Positions 35,731 through 45,289 are shown, counted from the stretch's first letter. The stretch is DNA of 64,000 nt from Rhizobiales bacterium Ga0077525 (GCA_001464835.1 LNDS01000020.1:26008-90007); one strand, 5' to 3'. Translations and numbers: made by a program. Notes: generated by a model not told the origin, from the sequence alone.

Positions 35731-36228
35731 ATGGCATGGAAGGACATGCTCCAGCACCGCCTCCGCCGCGCCTTCGAGCCGCTCATCCGCCGCGGCTTTC
35801 ACTTCTATTGGCGCTTTGCCCGCGGCGCGACGTTAGGGGCCTTCGGCATGGTGATCGACGGCCAGGGCCGCGTCCTGCTGGTCAAGCACTCCTATGTCGC
35901 CGGCTGGCACCTGCCCGGCGGCGGCGTCGAGACCGGCGAAACCCTGCGCACCGCTTTGGCCCGCGAACTCGGCGAGGAGGGCAATATCCAGCTTACGGCT
36001 GAGCCGGTGCTGCACGGCGTGTTTCATAACCACCGGGTCTCGAAACGCGACCATGTCGCGCTGTTCATCGTGCGCGACTTCGTGCAGCCGTCCGCGCCCG
36101 TGCCAGACCGCGAGATTATCGATCACGGCTTCTTCGCCGTCGATGCGCTGCCTGACGACACCGGCCGCGCCACCCGCGCACGCATCGCCGAGGTGTTCGA
36201 TGGCGTGAAGCTGAGCGAGGTGTGGTGA
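35731..36228 (+). CDS. Nudix hydrolase
   Basis: 165 aa. The Nudix box is clear (GGVETGETLRTALARELGEEG, roughly residues 69-89), preceded by the usual WHLPGG. Catalytic Glu residues in RELGEEG are present. The N-terminal ~35 residues are basic (HRLRRAFEPLIRRGFHFYWRF), common in this rhizobial subgroup. It hydrolyses some nucleoside diphosphate linked to another moiety; the substrate cannot be predicted. Divergent from mbfA with a 123-base shared promoter region and convergent with a LysE-type exporter. Confidence 0.9.
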   Translation: MAWKDMLQHRLRRAFEPLIRRGFHFYWRFARGATLGAFGMVIDGQGRVLLVKHSYVAGWHLPGGGVETGETLRTALARELGEEGNIQLTAEPVLHGVFHNHRVSKRDHVALFIVRDFVQPSAPVPDREIIDHGFFAVDALPDDTGRATRARIAEVFDGVKLSEVW

Positions 36229-36238
36229 GGGTCGTTTG

Positions 36239-36874
36239 CTAGCGCTGAAACAGCGCCAGCTTGACGCCGAACGCCACGAACAGCGCGCCGATCGTGCCAT
36301 CGATCCAGCGCTGAAATGTTTTCGCGCCGCGCATCGCCGACGCCGCCCGCGCCGTCGCATAAGCGACGCCGAGATTCCAGATCGTGCCATTGACGTTGAA
36401 GACGACGCCGAGGAACACGAAGGCCAAGGCCGTCGATGGCGCGTCGTTGTCGATGAATTGCGGCAGGAAGGCGAGAAAGAACAACGCCACTTTCGGATTG
36501 AGCGCGTTGGTGACGAAGCCTTGCTGAAACACTTTCGTCAAACTAAGCGGCGCTTTCGATCCTGCCGGCGTGGCGTCGGCATCGGCGCGGCGCGCCAGCA
36601 TCATGCGGATGCCGATGTATATGAGATAGCCGGCGCCGAGAAACTTGACGATGCCGAAGGCGGTGGCCGAGGCTGCGATCAGCGCCGAAATGCCGAGCGC
36701 GGCGGCGACAATATGCACCATGATGCCGGCGGCGACGCCGGCGCAGGCCGCCGCGCCGCCCTTGAAGCCGAGCTGCGTCGCGCGCGCCACGATCAATGCC
36801 GTGTCCGGGCCCGGCGTGACGTTCAACAGCCAGCCGGCGAGAATGAACAGCAGCAGGTCGTGGGTGCCGAACAT
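36239..36874 (-). CDS. LysE-family amino acid exporter
   Basis: 211 aa from the ATG at 36874, preceded by AAGGAG. About six membrane helices. The N-terminal WLLNVTPGPDTALIVARATQLG is the LysE/RhtB signature, and FVTNALNPKVALFFLAFLPQF is the second diagnostic stretch. These proteins export amino acids such as lysine, threonine or homoserine lactone; the sequence does not show which. Ten bases separate it from the upstream glutathionyl-hydroquinone-reductase-like gene, so the two are probably co-transcribed. Confidence 0.92.
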   Translation of the reverse strand: MFGTHDLLLFILAGWLLNVTPGPDTALIVARATQLGFKGGAAACAGVAAGIMVHIVAAALGISALIAASATAFGIVKFLGAGYLIYIGIRMMLARRADADATPAGSKAPLSLTKVFQQGFVTNALNPKVALFFLAFLPQFIDNDAPSTALAFVFLGVVFNVNGTIWNLGVAYATARAASAMRGAKTFQRWIDGTIGALFVAFGVKLALFQR

Positions 36875-36884
36875 TGTCGCTCCT

Positions 36885-37859
36885 TCAGCCGAATCGTGCC
36901 CGATCATGCTTCGCGGCGAAATCGAACTGCGGCCCGACCGGCACGATGCCGGACGGATTCACGTGCCGCTGGCTGTGATAATAATGCCGCTTGATCTGCT
37001 CGAGGCTCACCGTCTCGGCCACGCCCGGCACCTGATAGAGATCGCGCACATAGTTTGACAGGTTTGGATATTCGTAGATGTGCCGCCAGTTGCACTTGAA
37101 GTGGCCGTAATAGACGGCATCGAACCGGATCAAGGTGCAAAACAGACGCCAGTCGGCCTCGGTGATGACGGGGCCGGCGACATAACGTTGCCGCGACAAG
37201 ATCTGCTCCATTTCGTCGAGCGTATCGAAGATGCCGCGGAAGGCGGTTTCATAGGCCGCCTGTCCGGTGGCGAAGCCGGCGCGGTAAACGCCGTTATTGA
37301 TGTTCGGATAGACGAGGTCGTTGATGCGGTCGATCTCGCCGCGCAACGCCTCCGGATAAAAATCGGCGCGGCTGTTGGTAAAGCCGTCGAACGCCGAGTT
37401 GAGCATGCGGATGATCTCGGACGACTCGTTGCTGACGATGGTCTTCTGTTGCTTGTCCCACAGCACCGGCACGCTGACGCGGCCGGTGTATTTGGCATCC
37501 GCCATCACATAGATTTCGGATAGCTTGTCCTTGCCGTTGACGGTGTCGCCGGTCGAGCCTTCATCCTTATGGAAGGTCCAGCCGTCCTGCAGCATGTCGG
37601 GCGAGACCACCGACAGCGAGATGACGTTCTCAAGCGCTTTCAACTTGCGGAAAATGACGGTGCGGTGCGCCCATGGGCAGGCGAGCGAGACATAGAGGTG
37701 ATAGCGGCCGGCCTCGGCCTTGAAGCCGGCTTTGCCGGAAGGTCCGGCGCTGCCGTCCGGGGTCACCCAGTTGCGGAAGCTGGTGGTTGGCCGCACGAAG
37801 GCGCCGTCCTTGGTGCGCAGGCCGTCCTGCTGCCAGACGCCGTCGACCAGTTGTCCCAT
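36885..37859 (-). CDS. yqjG: Xi-class glutathione S-transferase (glutathionyl-hydroquinone reductase, YqjG-like)
   Basis: 324 aa from the ATG at 37859, seven bases after GGAG; earlier ATGs fit the ribosome site less well. The catalytic Cys sits in the class signature SLACPWAHRTVIFRKLK. The rest follows the family: SVPVLWDKQQKTIVSNESSEI for the thioredoxin-fold cis-Pro and glutathione contacts, INNGVYRAGFATGQAAY in the helical domain and RFDAVYYGHFKCN near the dimer interface. These enzymes remove glutathione from glutathionyl-hydroquinones and support quinone detoxification. Divergent from a GNAT gene. Confidence 0.93.
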   Translation of the reverse strand: MGQLVDGVWQQDGLRTKDGAFVRPTTSFRNWVTPDGSAGPSGKAGFKAEAGRYHLYVSLACPWAHRTVIFRKLKALENVISLSVVSPDMLQDGWTFHKDEGSTGDTVNGKDKLSEIYVMADAKYTGRVSVPVLWDKQQKTIVSNESSEIIRMLNSAFDGFTNSRADFYPEALRGEIDRINDLVYPNINNGVYRAGFATGQAAYETAFRGIFDTLDEMEQILSRQRYVAGPVITEADWRLFCTLIRFDAVYYGHFKCNWRHIYEYPNLSNYVRDLYQVPGVAETVSLEQIKRHYYHSQRHVNPSGIVPVGPQFDFAAKHDRARFG

Positions 37860-37956
37860 GTCCATTCTCCGCTTTGCTGCCGTCCATTTAAGGGCTTCCG
37901 TCGGCCGGCGCCACCGTGATGGACCGGAATCGTTCAAGGTGCTAATCGCCTTTCCC

Positions 37957-38481
37957 ATGTCCGAACTTCAACTGACTATCCTGCCTGAAACCCTGGGCGA
38001 CGCCCTCGCGATCGAACGGCTGCACGAGCGCACCTTCGGCCCCGGCCGCTATGCCCGCTCGGCCTTCCGCATCCGCGAGGGCCGGGGCCATACGCTCGAC
38101 CTGTCCTTCACCGCGCGCATCGGCACCTTGATGGTCGGCTCGATCCGGCTGACGCCGATCTGCATTGACGAGACCAAGGCGTTGCTGCTCGGGCCGCTGA
38201 CGGTGGAGCCGCCGTTCCGCTCACGCGGCGTGGGCTCGGCCTTGATGACGCGCTCGCTCAAGGAAGCCAGGGCGCAGGGCTACAGACTGGTCGTGCTGGT
38301 CGGTGACGAGCCGTATTATGCCAAGGCCGGCTTCAAGCGTATCCCCAAGGGACTGGTGAAAATGCCAGGCCCGGTCGATCCCGCCCGCCTGCTGGTCAAT
38401 GAATTGGTCGAGGGTGCGTTCGAAGGCGTCGCCGGCCTGATCAGGCCGGACTGGATCGATGACGCGGCAAGTCAACAATGA
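37957..38481 (+). CDS. GNAT-family N-acetyltransferase (YhbS-like)
   Basis: 174 aa from the ATG at 37957. No strong ribosome site precedes it, so a GTG at 37939 remains possible. The acetyl-CoA loop is visible as LTVEPPFRSRGVGSALMTRSL (R-x-x-G-x-G/A), and LVVLVGDEPYYAKAGFKRIP is the strand-turn typical of the YhbS subgroup. The N-terminal TFGPGRYARSAFRIREG is also characteristic. Substrate unknown; recent work on relatives points to protein or lipid acylation. It is followed after only eight bases by the HdeA/B-like gene, so both may be on one transcript. Confidence 0.87.
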   Translation: MSELQLTILPETLGDALAIERLHERTFGPGRYARSAFRIREGRGHTLDLSFTARIGTLMVGSIRLTPICIDETKALLLGPLTVEPPFRSRGVGSALMTRSLKEARAQGYRLVVLVGDEPYYAKAGFKRIPKGLVKMPGPVDPARLLVNELVEGAFEGVAGLIRPDWIDDAASQQ

Positions 38482-38489
38482 GGATCATC

Positions 38490-38780
38490 ATGAACAAGCT
38501 TTCGGTTCTTCTGGTCGCTGCCGCGCTGGCATGGCCGCTGCCGGCGAAGGCGCAGCAGCTCGATCTCGCCACCGTCACCTGCAAGGATTTCGTCAGCAGC
38601 GACAAGGAAACCATCGGGCTGATCCTGATGTGGCTGGAAGGCTATTACAGCGACCAGGACGCCAAGCCGATCGTCGATTTCGACAAGATGAAGACGGACG
38701 GCGGCAAGCTCGGCGAATATTGCGGCAAGAATCCCGGCCACAGCCTGATCACGGCAGCCGACGAGGTGATGGACAAGTAA
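38490..38780 (+). CDS. Small periplasmic HdeA/HdeB-family protein
   Basis: 96 aa from the ATG at 38490, seven bases after GAGG. Signal peptide at residues 1-21 (core SVLLVAAALAWPLPAKA). The mature part has the HdeA/B pattern: TCKDFVSSDKETIGLILMWLEGYY, DFDKMKTDGGKLGEYCGKNPGH, with Cys31 and Cys78 placed for the family disulfide. Enterobacterial HdeA/B are acid-activated periplasmic chaperones; the alphaproteobacterial members are short secreted proteins whose role is less certain. Downstream of the GNAT gene, convergent with a LysE-type exporter, which it abuts. Confidence 0.85.
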   Translation: MNKLSVLLVAAALAWPLPAKAQQLDLATVTCKDFVSSDKETIGLILMWLEGYYSDQDAKPIVDFDKMKTDGGKLGEYCGKNPGHSLITAADEVMDK

Positions 38781-39410
38781 TCACCGCGCCTGAAACGAAC
38801 GTCCGGCGTCGATCAGCGATTTGGCGCCGAACAGCACGAAGGTGACGCCGATCACGCGGGTGACGACGACGCCGTGGGTGAGAAAGAAGCGGCGCACCAG
38901 CGGCAGTCCGGCCCAGAACAAGGTCGCGACATAGCCAAGCACGATGCCGATCCACGCCGCCAGCCCCATCAGCGGCAGCGACGACCACGACAGTTCCAGC
39001 GTGTAGCGCGCGATCAGGGCGGTGAACACCGCGACCGCCACCGGATAGGCTTTCGGATTGGTCAGGCCGAAAAGAAATCCGGCGCGATATGGCTTATGCC
39101 CGCGCAGCACCGGCGCCTCGCCGATGCTTTTCGCCGTCATCGCCTTGATGCCGAGATAGATCAGGTACAGCCCGCAGCCGGCGCCGAGAATTTCAAACAG
39201 CATCGGCCCCATCTGGCTGACGCCGAGGATCGAGGCGAAAGCCAGTGCGCTCCAGACAATGTCGCCGGCCATGTGGCCGATGAGAAACCGCCCGCCCATG
39301 GCGCGGCCATGCTGCGCGGCAAGCGAGAACACCAGCAGCACGGCGGGGCCGGGGATCACCGAATAGACGAATCCGGCGACCAAGGTTGCGAGAAACAATG
39401 AAAGGGTCAT
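38781..39410 (-). CDS. LysE-family exporter, coupled to the MoxR cluster
   Basis: 209 aa. Six predicted helices; FVYSVIPGPAVLLVFSLAAQHG replaces the usual VTPGP signature with IPGP, a frequent variant, and GFLFGLTNPKAYPVAVAVFT is the second family stretch. Its ATG overlaps the stop of the VWA/amidotransferase-like gene by four bases (ATGA), so it is coupled to the MoxR operon even though export has no obvious link to that system. It directly abuts the convergent HdeA/B-like gene. Confidence 0.88.
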   Translation of the reverse strand: MTLSLFLATLVAGFVYSVIPGPAVLLVFSLAAQHGRAMGGRFLIGHMAGDIVWSALAFASILGVSQMGPMLFEILGAGCGLYLIYLGIKAMTAKSIGEAPVLRGHKPYRAGFLFGLTNPKAYPVAVAVFTALIARYTLELSWSSLPLMGLAAWIGIVLGYVATLFWAGLPLVRRFFLTHGVVVTRVIGVTFVLFGAKSLIDAGRSFQAR

Positions 39411-41473
39411 CTGCCTTCGCGCGCCCACGTCGCCGCCAGCGAGCCGATCAGCAGCAACAAGCCGATCAGGCCGGCGAAGATCGGCAGCACGCCGATGCCG
39501 CGCACCACGCTGACGTCGCGCATCTTGAGGCCGATCCAGTCGTCGCCCTTGAAGCTCGTGCCGCTGCGCACCGGCACGACGCGCGGCACATTCAGCGTTG
39601 CCGCTTCGGCGAGACGGCGCGAGTCGCCGCCGGTGGCGTTGGCCAGTTGCAGCAGCGGCTGCGTGCTCGACGTCACTTCCTGGAATTCGCGCGGATTGGC
39701 CGGGCCGACATTGGCGAGCGCGGTCAATTTTCCGTCGGTCGCGCGCCACAGGCCGAGTTCGTTAGCGGCCAGTTCGTTGCGCCACAGGCCGGGCTGATCC
39801 TGCCGCAGCGTCAGCTTGCGGGTCGAACCGCCGGGCGAGGTGACGGTAATTTCGTTCACCGTGTCGGCCATGGTCTGGCGCTGCACGGTGATGTCGCGGC
39901 CGCGCACGATCAAGCGCAGCGCTTCTTCCTCGAGGTCGGGCTGCTTCATCAGCCAGTGCGACACGTTGCGCAGCAGATCGAGATGCGGGCCGCCGCCTTC
40001 ATAGCCGCGCGCCCACAGCCAGATGTGATCGGACAGCAGCAGCGCGACTCGGCCTTCGCCTTCGCGGCTCAGCACCAGTAGCGGCTTGTTGTCGGGGCCG
40101 TGCATGACGCTGGTGCCGGTGGTGCGCTTGGTGTTGACCAGGCGGAACCAGTGGCTCCAGCGTGGCGGTTCGACATCGGAGCCTTCCAGCGCGCGCGTCA
40201 CCGGGTGGCGCTTGCCGGCGTCGGTCAGACGCGCCTGGAAGCTCTGGTCGGTCATGTCGCCGGACGGTTCGGCCGGCAGTATGACGTCGAGCGGCGTGCG
40301 CCAGATCGAGGTCGGCGAGGCGTAATCGGGGCCGGCCGCGATCATCACCGCGCCGCCGTCCTGTACGTATTTGGCGATGTTGTCGAAATAGATCATCGGC
40401 AGCACGCCCTGCCGGGCATAGCGGTCGAAGATGATGAGCTGGAATTCGGAGATCTTCTGCTGGAACAGTTCGCGCGTCGGGAAGGCGATCAGCGACAATT
40501 CGTTGATCGGCGTGCCGTCCTGCTTTTCCGGCGGGCGCAGAATGGTGAAGTGCACCAGATCGACCGAGGCGTCGGACTTCAACAGATTGCGCCAGGTGCG
40601 TTCGCCGGCATGCGGCTCGCCCGACACCAGCAGGACGCGCAGTTTGTCGCGGACGCCGTCGATCGAGACGACGGCGCGGTTGTTCACCAATGTCAGTTCG
40701 TTCGGCAGGGCGGCGGCCTCGACCTCGACGATATTGGCGCCGGCATGCGGGATCGGGACGCGGACGTTCACATCGGTGCGGACGTTCACGACGCGTTGTT
40801 CGAGCATTTCGCCGTCGCGGCGAATGGTCACCTGCACCGGGCCGCCGCCGGCGCCCTGGTCCTCGACGCGGAATCCGACGGTCTGCGACTGGCCGACAAT
40901 GCCGAAACGCGGCGTTTGCGTGAGGATGACGCGGCGGTCGATCTCGTTGCCGTGCCCGGTGATGAGCGCGTGCAGCGGCGCGGCAAAGCCAAGCGCGGCG
41001 GCCTCGGCCGGAATGTCGTGAACACGGCCGTCGGTAATCATAATGGCGCCCGCGATGCGATCCGGCGGCACGTCGGCGAGGGTCGAGGACAAAGCCGAAA
41101 ACAACTTGGTGCCGTCGGTTTCGCCATCGGCGGCGCCGGCCTCCGATACGCGCACTTCGAGGCCGGGGATGCGCTTGAGCCGCTCGACGATGGTTTCGCG
41201 CGCGGCATTGGTCTGTGCGGTGCGGTCGCTGAAATCCTGGCTCGGGCTCTTGTCGACGATGACGGCGGCAACCGAGGGGATCGGCTCGCGGTCCTCGCGC
41301 GTGAACGACGGATTGGCGAGCGCCAGCACCAGCATCGCCATTGCGAGTGCCCGTATGGCGGCGCCGCGCGAGCGCACCAGCAGCAGCAGGATCGAGATCA
41401 GCACAGCAACGCCGAACGCGGTCCACACCACATATTCGGGCACCAGCGGGGCAAATGCGACGCCGAGGTTCAT
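39407..41473 (-). CDS. Membrane protein with VWA-like and amidotransferase-like regions (MoxR cluster)
   Basis: 688 aa. Two N-terminal helices (about 12-33 and 38-54) and a C-terminal helix (about 660-682) frame a large, probably periplasmic or cytoplasmic-loop region. Right after the N-terminal helices comes VIVDKSPSQ, in which DKSPS (74-78) fits the DxSxS metal-ion site of a von Willebrand A domain, with IMITDGRVHD as the later Asp motif. From about residue 275 to 400 a class I amidotransferase-like fold follows (LRVLLVSGEPHAGERTW, FQLIIFDRY, DGGAVMIAAGP) without an obvious Cys-His-Glu triad. It is the last dedicated gene of the cluster. Confidence 0.82.
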   Translation of the reverse strand: MNLGVAFAPLVPEYVVWTAFGVAVLISILLLLVRSRGAAIRALAMAMLVLALANPSFTREDREPIPSVAAVIVDKSPSQDFSDRTAQTNAARETIVERLKRIPGLEVRVSEAGAADGETDGTKLFSALSSTLADVPPDRIAGAIMITDGRVHDIPAEAAALGFAAPLHALITGHGNEIDRRVILTQTPRFGIVGQSQTVGFRVEDQGAGGGPVQVTIRRDGEMLEQRVVNVRTDVNVRVPIPHAGANIVEVEAAALPNELTLVNNRAVVSIDGVRDKLRVLLVSGEPHAGERTWRNLLKSDASVDLVHFTILRPPEKQDGTPINELSLIAFPTRELFQQKISEFQLIIFDRYARQGVLPMIYFDNIAKYVQDGGAVMIAAGPDYASPTSIWRTPLDVILPAEPSGDMTDQSFQARLTDAGKRHPVTRALEGSDVEPPRWSHWFRLVNTKRTTGTSVMHGPDNKPLLVLSREGEGRVALLLSDHIWLWARGYEGGGPHLDLLRNVSHWLMKQPDLEEEALRLIVRGRDITVQRQTMADTVNEITVTSPGGSTRKLTLRQDQPGLWRNELAANELGLWRATDGKLTALANVGPANPREFQEVTSSTQPLLQLANATGGDSRRLAEAATLNVPRVVPVRSGTSFKGDDWIGLKMRDVSVVRGIGVLPIFAGLIGLLLLIGSLAATWAREGR

Positions 41474-41477
41474 GGTG

Positions 41478-44333
41478 CTACTGCCCCAGCCGTTCTAGGA
41501 GCGCCGGGATGTGCACCTGGTCGGCTTTGTAGTTGCTGGTCAGCGCATACATGATGATGTTGACGCCGGCGCGGAAGGCGAATTCGCGCTGGCGCGGTTC
41601 GCCCGGCACCAAAGGCAGCATCGGCTGGCCGTCCGGGCGCATCGCCCATGCGCCGGCCAGGTCGTTCGAGGTGATCATGATCGACGACACGCCGTCGCCG
41701 GCGCGTACCGGGCGGCCCGGCTCGTCTTCATTCTCGACCGGCTGGGCTTCGACCCAGAGCTGGCCTGTGGTGAAGCGGCCGGGGAAGTCCGGCAGCAGGA
41801 AGAACGTCTTGTTGAGAACGTGGTCGCGCGGCAGCGGCTCGAGTTCGGGCACGTCGAGCGACGACAGGATCGAACGCAACGCCACCATGCCGGGGCTTTG
41901 CATCGCCCCGCCGGGTCCGGGCGGCGCATCGATGGCGTCGCGCGTGTCGAACACCACGGTGCCGCCGCGTTTCATGTAGCTGTCGATGCGGTCGAGCGTG
42001 GCGCGCGATGGTTTTGCCGCATTGACCGACACCGGCCAGTACAGCATCGGGAAGAACGACAGTTCGTCGCGCGACGGATCGACGCCCATCGCCTCGCCGG
42101 GTTCGAGCGCGGTACGCTGCGCCAAGAACAGCGACAGGCTGTCGAGGCCAGCCTTGCTGATGGCGTCAACCTCGGCGTCGCCCGTGATGATGTAGGCGAG
42201 GTGAGTCTGCTGCGCCGCCTTCTTGGCGAAGGCCTCCTCTTGCGCCGATAGTTGCCGCCGCTGCGCCGGCGCGGGAGTTTGTGCGCTGGCTGCGTCGTGC
42301 AGGGCGAAGCCGGCCATAACGCCGACAGCGATCAAGGCAGCCGCGGCACGGCGTCGATGCGTCAGGCTCGACAAGCCGCCGGCGAGCCAGAACACCACCA
42401 GCGCGTCGAGCAGCAGCAGCAGCAGCGCGGCGATGAACAAAGGCCCGCGCAGATCGAGCGGTTCGCCGACGCGATAGGCATCTAACCGCGCATTGAGCGG
42501 CGATACGTCGAGCGGCAGCGGCCGGTCGGCCGGCGCGAGTGTATTGATGGCGACGAGGCCTTCCGGCGGACCGTAGAATCCCGGCGGATGATCGGGACCG
42601 GCGCGGCCGGTAAAGCCGGCAGGCACTGGACGCGCGGTCGGCGGCGGCGGTGAAAATGCGCCGAAGCCGTCGAGCACCCGCGTCGGCGGTACCGCCTGTA
42701 CGACATTGCGGCCGCTGCCGGCGGCATTGCCGGGCGCATCTTCGGTCGCGGTGGCGGTGGCGCCGGCGAGCGCGACGATGCGGCGGAGCATATCGACAAA
42801 GGTTCCGGCCAGCGGCAGGTCCGACCAGCGCGTATCGGCGGTGACATGAAACAGGACGACCAGGCCCTTGCCGCGCCGCTGTGCTGTCACCAAAGGCGTG
42901 CCGTCGGCGAGCGTCGCCCAGGTCCGGTCGGACAGTTGCGCATCCGGCTCGGCGAGAACCTGCCGCGTCACGGTGACGTCGGTCGGCACCGGCATGCCAT
43001 TGAATGGCCCTTCGCGCGAGAACGGCGCGAGCTGCTGCGGTTTCTCCCAGCTCAAGGAGCCGCCGAGAATGCGGCCGCCACGGCGCAATTTCACCGGCAC
43101 CAGATCGTCGCTTGCGCCGGCCAGATGCGGCCCGGCGAAACGCACCAGCACGCCGCCGCCGTCGATCCATTTATCAAGACGCTCGCGGGCGTCGGCGATA
43201 TTGCCGACATCGGCCAGCACCAGCATCGGCAAGTTCTGGCCAAGGAAACGCGTGATGGCTTCCGTCGGTCCCGTGCCTTCGGCAAGCCGTACATCGGCGA
43301 ACGGGTTGAGCGCGCGCGACAGATAATAAGTCGCGCCGATCAATGGCTGCGAGCGGTCGGCGGCGGAGCCGGAAATAATGCCGACGGTGCGCCTTCGCCA
43401 GCGTTTGTCGAGCAGTTGCACGCTGCCTGCCGAACGTTCGCCGGCGATTTCCAGCCGCGCCACGTCGTTGCGGATTTCGACCGGAAGATCGATCGTCGCC
43501 TCGGTTTCCCGATCGCCGCTCTTGAACGCGAATGGCGCTTCGCCGAGCGGCAGGCCTTTGAGGTCGATGGCGTTGACCATGCCGTTTTCCATTGAGCCGG
43601 TTTGCGCGCGCAACACCTTCACCGTCAGCGCGCCGGCGGCATTGTCGGCGGCGGCCAGTGCATGCGGCACCGAAATGCCGCCGGCGACCACCGTGAGCGC
43701 ACGGTTACCGATCATGTCTTTCAGGCCCGCCACGAAGGCCGCGCCTTTGCCGAGATCGACGCCGTCGGACAGCCAGACGATTTCAAGATCGGGCGTTGTT
43801 TTCAGGAAGCGCTCGATCAGGGGCAGCGCCTCGGCGCGGTCGACCGCATGCGGCTTCGGCTTGACCTGCTTGATCTGGATGCGCGCCGCGCCCGCGACCT
43901 GCATCGACAGATCGCGCGCGGTTTCCGACAGCGGCAGCACGGCGACGCCGCGGCTGTCGGCTTCGGCGCGCGCCATCAATTCGTCGGCGGTGCGCAGCCG
44001 CGCATCCCAGGTCGAGGCGGCGGCCCAGCCGTCATCGAGCAGGATCAACAAAGGCGCGGCCTTGTTGGCGGTGGCGAGCGGCGGATTCCACAACGGCCCG
44101 GCGGCGGCGAAGATGACGAGCGCGGCCAAGGTCAACCGTAGCAAGGTCAGCCACCACGGCGTGCGCGACGGCGTCTCTTCCTTGGGCGCGATCTCGAACA
44201 ACAGCCGCGTCGGCGGGAAACTGATGGTGCGCGGGCGCGGCGGCACCAGCCGCAAGAGCCACCACAGGATGGGCAGGCTGATGAGGCCGAGCAGCACCAG
44301 AGGCTGTGCGAATGCGAGCGGAAGGGCGCCCAT
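41478..44333 (-). CDS. DUF4159 protein with N-terminal BatA-like membrane domain
   Basis: 951 aa from the ATG at 44333; the frame continues upstream, but this ATG overlaps the DUF58 stop as TAATG and begins the conserved BatA-type N-terminus (LPILWWLLRLVPPRPRTISFPP). Helices lie at about 10-28 and 60-80. A degenerate VWA region follows (LILLDDGWAAASTW, lacking the DxSxS serines). A helix pair occurs near 660-720. The C-terminal ~215 residues are DUF4159 (LAYIITGDAEVDAISKAGLDS, FFPMLYWPVS, YMKRGGTVVFDTRDA). Such proteins always travel with MoxR and DUF58, but their task is unproven. Confidence 0.88.
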   Translation of the reverse strand: MGALPLAFAQPLVLLGLISLPILWWLLRLVPPRPRTISFPPTRLLFEIAPKEETPSRTPWWLTLLRLTLAALVIFAAAGPLWNPPLATANKAAPLLILLDDGWAAASTWDARLRTADELMARAEADSRGVAVLPLSETARDLSMQVAGAARIQIKQVKPKPHAVDRAEALPLIERFLKTTPDLEIVWLSDGVDLGKGAAFVAGLKDMIGNRALTVVAGGISVPHALAAADNAAGALTVKVLRAQTGSMENGMVNAIDLKGLPLGEAPFAFKSGDRETEATIDLPVEIRNDVARLEIAGERSAGSVQLLDKRWRRRTVGIISGSAADRSQPLIGATYYLSRALNPFADVRLAEGTGPTEAITRFLGQNLPMLVLADVGNIADARERLDKWIDGGGVLVRFAGPHLAGASDDLVPVKLRRGGRILGGSLSWEKPQQLAPFSREGPFNGMPVPTDVTVTRQVLAEPDAQLSDRTWATLADGTPLVTAQRRGKGLVVLFHVTADTRWSDLPLAGTFVDMLRRIVALAGATATATEDAPGNAAGSGRNVVQAVPPTRVLDGFGAFSPPPPTARPVPAGFTGRAGPDHPPGFYGPPEGLVAINTLAPADRPLPLDVSPLNARLDAYRVGEPLDLRGPLFIAALLLLLLDALVVFWLAGGLSSLTHRRRAAAALIAVGVMAGFALHDAASAQTPAPAQRRQLSAQEEAFAKKAAQQTHLAYIITGDAEVDAISKAGLDSLSLFLAQRTALEPGEAMGVDPSRDELSFFPMLYWPVSVNAAKPSRATLDRIDSYMKRGGTVVFDTRDAIDAPPGPGGAMQSPGMVALRSILSSLDVPELEPLPRDHVLNKTFFLLPDFPGRFTTGQLWVEAQPVENEDEPGRPVRAGDGVSSIMITSNDLAGAWAMRPDGQPMLPLVPGEPRQREFAFRAGVNIIMYALTSNYKADQVHIPALLERLGQ

Positions 44334-45286
44334 TATGCCGCGGTCCCTCTTTGCGACGGCGTATGCCGGCTGTTGACGGCGGTCGATACCGCGTTGGCGC
44401 CCATGCGGCCATGCAGCGCGAACAGCAGTTCGGTCGGGCCGCGGTCGGTACGGTGCACGGTGAAGGTCCAGCCGAACTGCTCGGTCTCGGCGCGCAAGGC
44501 GGCGCGGTGATTGGCGAGCAGCGCCTGATAATCGGCGCGCCATGTTTCGGCGCGGCCGGCGGTGACGCTGCCGAGGCCTTCGGATTCGACGAATTCGACG
44601 CGGCCGGAATAGGGGAATGTCTCTTCCGCCGGGTCGCAGACCTGCACCACATGACCGCGCGCGCCATTGGCAGCGAGTTGGCCGATTGTGCGGCGGAATT
44701 CCGCGATTGGGCTCCATAGATCGGACAAGACGACGACTTCGGAGAACGGCGCCGGCGCGAAGTTCGGCGGCAGGCTCGGCGCCTCGCGCATGTCATGGAC
44801 GATGCGCTGCGCCATGCTCTCGATGACGTTGCGGTTGGCGGTCGGCCGCATCAGTTCCGGAATGCCGACCCGTTCGCCGCCTTGCACCAGAATCTCGGCG
44901 AGCGCGAACGACACCACCAAAGCGCGGTCGAGCTTGCTCCATTCGGTCAGCGACGAGGAAAACTCCATTGACGGCGAGCGGTCGGCCCACAGCCAGATCG
45001 TATGCGAGGCTTCCCATTCACGCTCGCGGACATAGAGATGGTCGTCGCGCGCCGAGCGCCGCCAGTCGATGTTTTGCGCCGGCTCGCCGGAGGTGAAGTG
45101 GCGATATTGCCAGAAGTTTTCGCCGGATCCGGCGCGCCGCCGTCCATGCAATCCGTGGATGACGGTCGAGGCAACACGCCGCGCTTCCAGGATCAGGCGT
45201 GGAATGCGCGCGGCCAATTTGCCGCTCTTGCCGGCGGCGGCCTTGACGGGCTGGCTCTTGAGGTCCTTGAGGCTCGGCTCAGCCAT
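44333..45286 (-). CDS. DUF58 domain-containing protein (MoxR cluster)
   Basis: 317 aa, soluble. The DUF58 core is clear: GRRRAGSGENFWQYRHF, QNIDWRRSARDDHLYVREREWE, followed by a VWA-like strand IWLWADRSPSMEFSS with DRSPS as a DxSxS metal site, and VVVLSDLWSP. Such proteins act with the MoxR ATPase, as in methanol dehydrogenase maturation and the Bat locus. It begins four bases after moxR and overlaps the next gene by one base, so the cluster is one tightly coupled operon. Confidence 0.93.
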   Translation of the reverse strand: MAEPSLKDLKSQPVKAAAGKSGKLAARIPRLILEARRVASTVIHGLHGRRRAGSGENFWQYRHFTSGEPAQNIDWRRSARDDHLYVREREWEASHTIWLWADRSPSMEFSSSLTEWSKLDRALVVSFALAEILVQGGERVGIPELMRPTANRNVIESMAQRIVHDMREAPSLPPNFAPAPFSEVVVLSDLWSPIAEFRRTIGQLAANGARGHVVQVCDPAEETFPYSGRVEFVESEGLGSVTAGRAETWRADYQALLANHRAALRAETEQFGWTFTVHRTDRGPTELLFALHGRMGANAVSTAVNSRHTPSQRGTAA

Positions 45287-45289
45287 TTC

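Noticed and set aside
41500..42251. Plus-strand ORFs opposite the DUF4159 gene
   Set aside because: Arg/Ala/His-rich shadows without ribosome sites; the minus strand shows conserved domains.
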